From Nipponacmea schrenckii (Eukaryota > Mollusca > Gastropoda > Lottiidae): a stretch of DNA of 64,000 bases. A program made the translations under genes and the position numbers. Below, piece by piece: positions 35,876-43,500 of this stretch. The notes beneath the pieces are model-generated. The model was given only the letters and a program-made list of their open reading frames with translations. It did no database searches and was not told the DNA's origin. Each line of letters opens with the position of its first letter. Within the stretch, counting starts at the first letter, position 1. Location of the stretch: contig CM060203.1 in assembly GCA_030562195.1 (NCBI GenBank), positions 10,058,208-10,122,207 of the forward strand, read 5' to 3'.

Positions 35876-36022
35876 ATGGATGTTAGATTACAATCACCCT
35901 TTACCTGTATGATTGTAGGCCCCACGCAATCGGGGAAATCTCGGCTGGTGGTAAAAATGCTAAACCGTCTAGTTGAGACATTCGAAACCGTACCCCAGAG
36001 AATTGTATGGTGCCAAACGTGA
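35876..36022 (+). pseudogene. packaging ATPase, truncated left copy
   Basis: The first 45 codons, including the Walker A motif GPTQSGKS, match the complete gene. The match then ends at the fold-back junction (36012/36013), and three unrelated codons lead to a stop. Walker B and everything after it is missing, so it cannot be an active ATPase. Transcription from its intact TATA box would run convergently into the 233-residue and integrase genes. Confidence 0.85.
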
Positions 36023-36237
36023 TCTATACCGTGGACGATCGTTTTTTCCCTACGAAAACGTCTTCTCGGCTGTACGTGTTTCGTGTACGAGGGTTGGGAA
36101 CTCAACCATTTTTTCAATCGCGACATCGATATCCCTTTATTTTTCATTTTCAAAAAGTTATACAGTTTGTAGGCACCCCCGTATCCGACCGGGTGATCGG
36201 GATCGTAGTAAATACGCGTTAATAATCTATCCGTCAT
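36013..36237 (-). pseudogene. retroviral-like integrase, N-terminal 75 residues only
   Basis: The protein starts at ATG 36237, 11 bases after the stop of the 233-residue gene. Residues 9-75 carry the pattern of the N-terminal region of Polinton/adintovirus integrases: IYYDP.HP.GYGG..KLY, then the ISMSRLKKWL helix, the Y-T-K-H-x6-R-R stretch and HGIDHVW. In that family the GID.W block directly precedes the first catalytic Asp of the rve (RNase H-like) core, so the whole catalytic core is lost at the fold-back junction. The frame continues into antisense ATPase sequence, which is chimeric and meaningless. The fragment fixes the identity of the element even though it is inactive. Confidence 0.8.
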
Positions 36238-36248
36238 TATTTTTGTTT

Positions 36249-36950
36249 TCAATAAAGTTCCCAATCTTTTTCAGAATAGGATTTTTGTCGTTTTCTGCGT
36301 CTCGGAGTTTTAGAAGGGGAGATATTTACACCGAATTCTTTTCGCGGGGAAGGAAATCCTTTTCTCATATGATTATAGCGTTCTTCATTGCCAATCAAAT
36401 CTCTCGGTAAGTTGTGTTCGGCTAAAGCAGCGGAAAATTCTTCCCAACCCGTAGGGTTAAATCTTTTGCGTCTTCGAAGCAAATCGTTCACCAAATCGGT
36501 GATGTTGGACCCCTCTATCGGTCTCCCCTCGACGCTAACTACCCCCTTTTCGTTCCAATCAACGCTAGGAATATCGATAAGTTTGTCTACTAATACTGTC
36601 GCTTTGGATGCGAGAGTTTTCGGAACTGTAGACAGAATTTCCGTTTTACCCGAAGACCTTTCTATTTCGCGAGGAGTCGTATTATCGGACGTTTCGTCAC
36701 TTTTTATTCTCACGTACGGAGGTTGAACGGCATTTTTTTTATGAAACATAAATTGGCCGAGGGTACTCGAGTATAACCTAACTTTATCGTGATCATTGAT
36801 AGACGGATCTTCTAATATTTGCCTTATCTCGTCATCCAATTGCAATGTTTTCGTAACCGCGGGTGGGTTTAATACTCTTTCATGCCCTCCCCGTACTATT
36901 TTATCAACCATATTTTCCGGTACTAATGCCATTTTTCGTGCGTAATCCAT
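36249..36950 (-). CDS. 233-aa protein of the virus-like element, function unknown
   Basis: Fully open, and starts with the ATG that overlaps the previous stop (TAATG at 36950). The N-terminus is mildly helical and acidic (LDDEIRQILEDPSINDHDKVRLYSSTL split over residues 37-63), the middle is polar, and residues 155-188 form the best-conserved-looking part (NDLLRRRKRFNPTGWEEF, then LIGNEERYN). The C-terminus is basic (SKTPRRRKRQKS). I associate proteins of this layout with the core or minor structural genes next to the ATPase in adintovirus-like elements, but I cannot name it. Charge and position fit a DNA-binding virion protein. Confidence 0.6.
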   Translation of the reverse strand: MDYARKMALVPENMVDKIVRGGHERVLNPPAVTKTLQLDDEIRQILEDPSINDHDKVRLYSSTLGQFMFHKKNAVQPPYVRIKSDETSDNTTPREIERSSGKTEILSTVPKTLASKATVLVDKLIDIPSVDWNEKGVVSVEGRPIEGSNITDLVNDLLRRRKRFNPTGWEEFSAALAEHNLPRDLIGNEERYNHMRKGFPSPRKEFGVNISPSKTPRRRKRQKSYSEKDWELY

Positions 36951-37282
36951 TACTGCCCTAAAAGTTTGGGGACAACTGATCCAAGAATTCCTAGAAGTGG
37001 CGAAAGAAGTGCACCTAAGAAACCTCCTTTTTGTAATATACGTCTCTTAGTTTTCAGGGGAGTTTTCCGTTTGACTATCTCTCTTAGACTTCTCTTGTGT
37101 TTCGTTAGCCTCGATTTCTGATACCTGGTCAACGGAACGTTACCTTTTAAGACATTCAGGGAGCACTCGCAAAGAGCGTTGACCATTTTTCTATTAGCAT
37201 TCTTTAATATCGATTTGCGTTGTCTCGCATTAGAGTTTGAAAGGGCATTCAGTAGCCGTATATGTTTGTCTATTCCTCCCAT
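36950..37282 (-). CDS. 110-aa basic protein with hydrophobic tail, virion core-like
   Basis: Starts with the ATG that overlaps the ATPase stop (TAATG at 37282) and ends by overlapping the next start (TAATG at 36950). The first 90 residues are strongly basic (for example RLTKHKRSLREIVKRKTPLK). The tail, from about residue 92, is a Gly/Leu-rich hydrophobic helix (GGFLGALLSPLLGILGSVV). This basic-then-amphipathic layout recalls the adenovirus-type core and membrane-active proteins (pX, pVI) that have been proposed for adintoviruses. The comparison is by layout only. Its position directly after the ATPase supports a structural role. Confidence 0.65.
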   Translation of the reverse strand: MGGIDKHIRLLNALSNSNARQRKSILKNANRKMVNALCECSLNVLKGNVPLTRYQKSRLTKHKRSLREIVKRKTPLKTKRRILQKGGFLGALLSPLLGILGSVVPKLLGQ

Positions 37283-37899
37283 TACACTTTTGGTAAATAA
37301 ACACGCGGATACTCTGAGGGGAAAAGACTACTTCGCAGTCTTAAATAGTCCGGTGTCGTGCTTTTCAAATCTATAAACAAATACGTATAGGGGTTTTTTG
37401 TAGCGTCTTTGTAACTTTCGCTGAGGTATTTCGTATTACCGGGATACATTTGTTTCGCTAGTTGTGTAATACCCAATGAATCCCTGGCGTTTTTGAAAAT
37501 GACCATGTAGTGCGTGTTTAGGCTAATCGTACGGTGATGTTTACCCTTGTGAAAGAGATTTTGCACCAAATAAATAACCGATGCGTTTTTGTGGTGAGAA
37601 CCTTTCGTAAAAAGCTTCGAGACTTTATCGTTAGTCTCGTCCATCAAATCATCGATGATTATCAAAGTAGATTCCCCCTCATTAATCTTCACGTCGAATC
37701 CCTCGACAAACTCTACCCGCACACCCATATTCTCATCGTATAGAGACTGCCATTCTCCGTAACACCATACAATTCTCTGGGGTACGGTTTCGAATGTCTC
37801 AACTAGACGGTTTAGCATTTTTACCACCAGCCGAGATTTCCCCGATTGCGTGGGGCCTACAATCATACAGGTAAAGGGTGATTGTAATCTAACATCCAT
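37282..37899 (-). CDS. FtsK/HerA-type DNA packaging ATPase (205 aa), complete
   Basis: Walker A GPTQSGKS at residues 15-22; Walker B TLIIIDDLMDE at 78-88; a sensor-type Gln-Asn in VIYLVQNLF at 108-116. Size and motifs match the A32/FtsK-HerA packaging ATPases of Polintons, adintoviruses and related viruses, which drive genome entry into the capsid. I chose ATG 37899; an upstream extension to 37965 would need a TTG start and would run through the TATA box. The last base of its stop codon is the first base of the next start. This is the only complete copy; the left arm has the first 45 codons only. Confidence 0.9.
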   Translation of the reverse strand: MDVRLQSPFTCMIVGPTQSGKSRLVVKMLNRLVETFETVPQRIVWCYGEWQSLYDENMGVRVEFVEGFDVKINEGESTLIIIDDLMDETNDKVSKLFTKGSHHKNASVIYLVQNLFHKGKHHRTISLNTHYMVIFKNARDSLGITQLAKQMYPGNTKYLSESYKDATKNPYTYLFIDLKSTTPDYLRLRSSLFPSEYPRVYLPKV

Positions 37900-37949
37900 C
37901 GTCTCGGTGAGGGGGAATAAAAATAAAAATTGATAGCTAATAATACTTG

Positions 37950-37958
37950 CTTTATATA
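37950..37958 (-). promoter_or_regulatory. TATA box for the ATPase gene, right arm
   Basis: Mirror of 35817-35825, upstream of the complete ATPase gene whose ATG is at 37899. Confidence 0.55.
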
Positions 37959-38037
37959 CATACAAAAAAGTACAAAAAATATGACATACAGTTTTAAAAT
38001 AATTATCGTAAGATAGTCAGGTATCAGGGTTTCTTCT

Positions 38038-39000
38038 TTACAACGACTTCACTTTTTGAAATACCAACTCTTTCCAGTTTAATTTGGCAGTCTCGAAAAG
38101 CTCCGATCTATGATCGTACAATAAGGGTTGGAATAACGCGGCGATCATGAAAGTTTCCTTCGGCAAGGCCCCAAAACACTCTGCGAAATACATATCCACA
38201 AAATTGAGTTCTTCAAAAAATTCATTTATACCCAAACAACTATGACCTAATTGGTTGTTGACATTTTCGGTGCATCCTCTGCAATTTTCTCTGACACACT
38301 CGCTAATCCTCGCATTTGTCATATGAGCTAATATGGTTACAACCAATTCAATGACCTCCGTGGATGGGCAGTAATGCTCCCCAGACACCTCTTTAAGACA
38401 GCCATCACACACTTTCGGTACACTCTTCGACGATTTTGGTTCGGGTCTCTCTACGTAAAGTCCTTCCACTCGAACCTGGCATCGAAACGAATCGGGTTGC
38501 TCCCATCCTTTCTCGTAGGCTCGTTCTATACACGCTTTCGCATCCGTACACCATTCCTCTCCTTGAGACGTAAGCGTCCAATCTTTTGGTTCGGCATGCG
38601 TAGATCCGGGAGGACACACGTACACCATGTAACGTGCCTGACTCAGGACCATTCGTTTCGACGACGTTTTAACCAAAGTGTTAAACACGTTTTCGGGAAT
38701 AGTAAAATGGACGATGTGACCATTTTTGATGTATTTCCTCGTCAGTACCACTTGGTTTATCTCCCCAAATATACACGAAAGTGTCTCGCTGATCGTCTCT
38801 CTCATCAACACTTGGGGTTGTAGACAGTATCTGTCGTAAACATCCATTACTCCTTGCCATTCCTCCACCGAAAGTTTGAAAGTCGCTTTTCGTCGGGCAT
38901 TGTCTCTAGAAATATTTATCACCACCTCTTCAATAACATTTCCATCATTAAAAGCGTACTTGATAGTGAGCGAGGCTTCGGTCACAGAGGGTAGAGCCAT
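38038..39000 (-). CDS. Cys-rich 320-aa protein of the virus-like element, right copy
   Basis: Identical in protein sequence to the left copy at 34775-35737. It lies between the PC4-like gene and the ATPase on the minus strand. The one-base length difference between arms falls in the poly(A/T) tract just upstream of its start codon and does not touch the coding sequence. Confidence 0.75.
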   Translation of the reverse strand: MALPSVTEASLTIKYAFNDGNVIEEVVINISRDNARRKATFKLSVEEWQGVMDVYDRYCLQPQVLMRETISETLSCIFGEINQVVLTRKYIKNGHIVHFTIPENVFNTLVKTSSKRMVLSQARYMVYVCPPGSTHAEPKDWTLTSQGEEWCTDAKACIERAYEKGWEQPDSFRCQVRVEGLYVERPEPKSSKSVPKVCDGCLKEVSGEHYCPSTEVIELVVTILAHMTNARISECVRENCRGCTENVNNQLGHSCLGINEFFEELNFVDMYFAECFGALPKETFMIAALFQPLLYDHRSELFETAKLNWKELVFQKVKSL

Positions 39001-39088
39001 CTTGTTTTTTCGTCAGTGTTTGTTAGTCGTTCTTATTTTTTTTTTTTTTTTGCGTCGTTTTACCCTGATACCATCCGTTTTATGCACG

Positions 39089-39559
39089 TTACGTAGATGA
39101 GGTCAGACCAATCGCGTCTTTACACTTCCATAACTCCTCCCCTACTCGAGGCAAATCTACGATAATGTCACCAAAACATTCCTTGAGCACAAAAAACTGA
39201 TCGATACTCAAGTGGTATCCTTTACGGGTAGGGATCAACATATCTTTTTCCTCGCACCAAAAAAATTTACGTATGTCCACGCCCGGATACTTCTTGTCCA
39301 CGGACACTCTCACGTGGTCTCCCAATTCTATCGTCTTATTTTCCGCCAAAACGCCTAACCATTCTTCTATCATATGGCTGTGATGTTCCAAGGTAGCCCA
39401 CTGTCTCATGCTTAAGGCGATACCCGCGGGTAATGGGTATTCCATTCCATTTTCCATGTTGAACATCCTAATGTGAAAAAGAAGATCTCCTCTCCAAGGA
39501 GTGACGGTCACCTTGGCCATTTTTCCTATATTTTTTGCAAATAAATTCTTAGACGACAT
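39089..39559 (-). CDS. PC4-like protein with two tandem repeats, right copy (156 aa)
   Basis: Identical in protein sequence to the left copy at 34215-34685, with the same ATG and TATA box. This is the copy in native context, followed 88 bp later by the 320-residue gene and then the ATPase. Both copies are intact, so dosage of this gene is doubled in the fold-back element. Confidence 0.75.
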   Translation of the reverse strand: MSSKNLFAKNIGKMAKVTVTPWRGDLLFHIRMFNMENGMEYPLPAGIALSMRQWATLEHHSHMIEEWLGVLAENKTIELGDHVRVSVDKKYPGVDIRKFFWCEEKDMLIPTRKGYHLSIDQFFVLKECFGDIIVDLPRVGEELWKCKDAIGLTSST

Positions 39560-39628
39560 GACGGTTTTAATTTCTTTCAGAAAATAAGTTCCTTTTCCAA
39601 AAAAATAAGGTTCTTACGTTTTACATGG

Positions 39629-39637
39629 CTTTTTATA
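39629..39637 (-). promoter_or_regulatory. TATA box for the PC4-like gene, right arm
   Basis: Mirror of 34137-34145, upstream of the minus-strand gene that starts at 39559. Confidence 0.65.
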
Positions 39638-39818
39638 CCCAATTCGTACTCCTCCCCCCTGTCTTACGTGTCCATTATTTCGTCCAATCCACCGAAAGCA
39701 AAAGAAAAACATTGTCAAACCCACTTTTTTCGAAATTTTGAAAAATATTAAGACAAAATAATAAAAGCAAACGTTTTCAATTCCCAACTTTTCAATACCC
39801 ACGCTTCGAACAAAGACG

Positions 39819-40322
39819 ACTTTCGCACCTGTTTTCGAACAATGACGGAAACGCACCTGATGATAACGTTATGATTTTTGTTTTATTTAATTCTTTACAC
39901 ATAACCACGCAATTATTGTAAACATAACCCTGTGGAAGTGCCTTATATCGAATAGTAACTCGTTACTTTTCAATCAACATAATCTCTACATAATACCGTA
40001 TATTCGCGAGAAAAAAGGACACGGTAAAACAAACACTCCAAAAAAAAAAACACGTCTCACTTTTCAAAAAATGACGTACAGAGCAAAATAAAAAAAACTA
40101 CAAAATTGCAACCACGTACGATGTTTATTAGTTTTTTATTTTTTTATTTTTGTTGGACGTAAATGTAAAATATCATACATGTTTTTTCGTAAAGAAAACC
40201 AACAATAATACTGTATTGTAAACGTAAGATAACATTAAAATCAATATTCGAAACAATGTGACGATATAAACGATTTCAAAAACTTTCGCACCTGTTTTCG
40301 AACAATGACGGAAACGCACCTG
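39819..40322. repeat. 41-bp direct repeats with CAGGTGCG pairs, right arm
   Basis: Mirror copies of the left-arm pair, at 39819-39859 and 40282-40322, in the same relation to the terminus and to the first gene. Confidence 0.85.
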
Positions 40323-40363
40323 GTACCTTTACCAATATTGGCACCGCATTGTCTCACTTCCAG

Positions 40364-40503
40364 GATTCTTTGTTCACTTTGGCACCATTGTTTAACATCC
40401 TTTGTTCACCGTCAACCCATTGTTCCCTTAATCGATCACCCATTGTTCGCCAATTAATCGCTTCAATAACCCCATTGTTCTCCATTGTTCTAGCTCTATT
40501 GTT
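40364..40503. promoter_or_regulatory. cluster of SOX-type motifs, right terminus (mirror copy)
   Basis: Mirror image of the cluster at 33271-33410, with the motifs reading CCATTGTTC on the plus strand. It lies the same distance from its terminus. Confidence 0.6.
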
Positions 40504-40536
40504 TTTTTCTTTTCATAAAGTCTTCTCTTAACTACT

Positions 40537-40542
40537 TTCACG
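40537..40542. repeat. target-site duplication, right copy (TTCACG)
   Basis: Direct repeat of 33232-33237, immediately outside the right terminus. Confidence 0.9.
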
Positions 40543-43500
40543 TTTCAATAACTTTACCCTTGCACTGGTTTATAGTCCGAAACTTGCTGACTCGTGACAT
40601 ATCTCCATACACAACATCAGAATGTTTATAACTAATTAAAATGAATGTTCTATTGTGAGATTCTTGAATATAAAATGTTGCGATGGAATGTATATTCGAT
40701 GCATCTTTGAGAAGGCCATAGGCAAGAAAGGATACGTCAAAGATGTACATAGATGAACCAACTGCAAAAGATAAGCGGTACTTAAAATGTGAATCAGATT
40801 ATGGATTAACTTTTCGGACATCAAAGCTATAGGTGTGGCAGAATATTTTCTTTTACCCAAAAATTGTCATTGATTTTAAACAAGTTTGGACTTCAATACT
40901 CAATTGAATTCAAATTAAAAATAAGTATCTCTTATTCAGTTTACTTTTTCAAGCAACATTTTCAATCTTTTCATTTCTTATCAGATGATTTAATACGTGA
41001 TAGTTGCCTTGAACTATTTGTCAAATGGTGTCATGTGAAAGAAAGGTTGATTATAGTGATGGTGAAATGATGTAAAATTAGCGATAGCGACGTATCTTTA
41101 TTAACATCAAGAAGGTGTTTTGAATATAAAACAGAATGTATAACATTATATAAAAAGGGCCAAAAATTGCATTCAATAATATAAAAAATATCCTTTCGTA
41201 AACTTTCAAGTGAAGGACGAAACAGAACAGTTCGTTAAAAAACTTTTATAAAACGTTTCAAAAAGAATTTTCTTTTTGCTTTACAATTATTGCATTACAA
41301 ATATCAACAGGCCTCTACTTTTCTTTCTCCAATTGAATTGAAAAAGTTAAAAGTCGATTGAGAAAGAATTTTGTAATAGCATGAAAAAAAAATATGCAAT
41401 AAGACTAAGGTTAATTCAATGCAACTGAATTCATTGTGTCCTGAATATGTACAGAACATATTCCAAGATAAGTAATATCCCCCTTTGCTCATAGATTAAT
41501 CGTTTTCAGACAGATCTTTCTAAAGGTGCCGCACTGTGTTTGAGGGCTCAAAATTGGATGAGAGGCATTTTTGACGCCTACAATTCAAGTTGAAGGGGCA
41601 TTATGATTTTTTAAAAAAGGATTACAACACTTTTTCGAAAATAGGTAACTGTTTGTCCCCTAGTCTGCTATAGGATATAATATTGTATGGGTTGTATACT
41701 TTGACAGTGACCTATCAATAGAAAATAGAAATCAAAAAAGTTTAACATGTTCGTCTCTTTATATTATGCCATATTTTTTGCAATCAAATCTTATAAGCAA
41801 GGGTTGATCGGTAAACTTTCCATTGAAAACAAAATATTTATGTGTCACCGTGCCCTCTTTGGTGTACAACCTTTCAGCGTTGACAGTTACGACAAAGCAG
41901 ATATGATTGATTGGGAATTTACAAAAGTACGTGTATTGAAAATAGGAAATGGTATAGCGAGTGATTACGCCATATAAACATAATATAAAATACAATAGAT
42001 CAACAATCCATCAAAAGAGCTAATTTCACACGAATAGTACTTCCCTTTCTATACCACGGCGTCGTTAGTCCCTACATATTATGTATTCAGTGTGACAAAT
42101 TTGAGTATTATCGCGATAGATCTGTTTGATCCATAGCTAAATACTCGACCAATCAAACAATAATAACATCAGGCTAGATTGCAAAATTGACTTGAGACAC
42201 TTGAAATCTCAAAACATTCTCTCAACAAGTTATTTGATATGTACATAGTATCCCAATTTATGGAATACACCTTTAAGAACACTGTCAAATTCACGACTGT
42301 GAAGGTATTCACCACAAAGACTGCGGTGGTCTTGTATGTAGTTGTCGAAAAAAAAAATAACATGTTTCAAGTTCAGTACGAAAATGCATTGTTTGAACTG
42401 TATTTGAATCTTTCTAAAACGTATCTATATCAGTCGTGACTTAAAAAAAGAATACAAATATTTGTTTAAAGATGTAAACGAAAGCATTATTCGATAAACA
42501 CAATAAGAGGGCAGAAGGTCTTTGTTACATAATATATTATAGTTCTTTTATAAATAATCAGCAAAATACCGTGCAAATTCCGGATTCAAAGTTTCCATCT
42601 GACACAGTGAAGCTAAGGAACTGGCATGGGAATGCCATGGTATTTCCGATTCCCCTTACGAGAGGATTGTATAAGTCTCCAAAAAATATCTTGCATCCAT
42701 TTTCTATGTCATTATTTGAACACTTTTCAGGTTCGTGGACAGAGTTTTGAAGACTAAAACAAGTCAACAAACATCAAATTTACCAAACCAGCTGGTTTCG
42801 ATATTTTGCCATATTATTTCGCCTTCTAAGGTATGTAAAATGATGATGGAAGTAACTTAGGGAGAAAACAGAAATTATAAAATAATTGGCAACTGTACAC
42901 CATTTAAGAACACTATACGATTTCTTCTAAATCCTGTTAAGCCTTTCATTGTTTCAGCATACACGGGACCTTCAGACTGTTACGAAACGAAAATTCCAGC
43001 AAACAGCTGTAGTGTCTGAGTGGTTTCTGAGAAATGGTTAATCGCAAAATATCTAATTTGTGCTATAGAGTTTTTTTTATAGAGGGTAAAATATATATAA
43101 AAAATTGCATTGCATGTTGAAAAACATTATAAGCTAAGCTAAATAAAATACAGTATTGTTGTAATGCTCTTTCCATCCGGACAAAAAGGGTAAGTCAAAC
43201 CCTTCCTTAATTTTGATGCATCATTCGTGAGTTAATACATTGTTATTTAAAAGCGTAAGTTATGAGATATACTTTGAGAAATGTCTACCACAGGTATGCC
43301 TTTAGTATCCTGTCCAGCTATATCAGTCTTAAAAGGTGTGTCCTTTATTAATTTGAATCCTAGTTTATCCTTTCATGACATCAACGAAGCGGAAAATGAA
43401 AGATATGAAATGTTATTAATTGTAGATGACGGACACAGGGGAGTATTAAGGAAATTAACCGTTTACTTTTCTAGGTTGTGTCAGTTCTTGAAGAAATCAG

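Larger units (their letters stand above)
33238..36012 (+). repeat. left inverted arm (2,775 bp)
   Basis: Reverse complement of 37763-40536. It holds the terminal motif cluster, two complete genes and the first 45 codons of the ATPase. The match stops at the outer end exactly at the target duplication, and at the inner end within ATPase codon 46. Confidence 0.95.
33238..40536. mobile_element. fold-back Polinton/adintovirus-like element, 7.3 kb
   Basis: Left arm 33238-36012 and right arm 37763-40536 are inverted copies; aligned coordinates sum to 73774 outside and 73775 inside a poly(A) run of 17 versus 16 bases, the only difference I could find. The unique centre is 36013-37762. Both termini begin 5'-AG, and TTCACG is duplicated directly outside. 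The genes, read from the right terminus leftward on the minus strand, are a PC4-like protein, a 320-residue Cys-rich protein, a packaging ATPase, a 110-residue basic protein, a 233-residue protein and an integrase N-terminus; the ATPase, core-like protein and integrase point to the Polinton/adintovirus group. The left arm repeats the first two genes and the start of the ATPase. DNA polymerase, protease and capsid genes are absent. The structure matches a snap-back defective genome that was integrated as such. Confidence 0.9.
37763..40536 (-). repeat. right inverted arm (2,774 bp)
   Basis: The arm that is continuous with the unique centre and so has the native gene order. It is one base shorter than the left arm because of a shorter T run near 39036-39051. 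Confidence 0.95.

Noticed and set aside
35842..36264. One 140-residue minus-strand protein across the fold-back junction
   Set aside because: The frame starts with a TTG and runs from the integrase fragment into antisense ATPase sequence. Only the part 36013-36237 is a real gene remnant.
37900..37965. Longer ATPase start at 37965
   Set aside because: It would begin at TTG and translate through the TATA box; the ATG at 37899 gives the normal N-terminus just before Walker A.
33238..40536. Two independent head-to-head insertions of the element
   Set aside because: There is one target duplication around the whole structure and none at the inner junctions, and the centre is a truncated single gene series.
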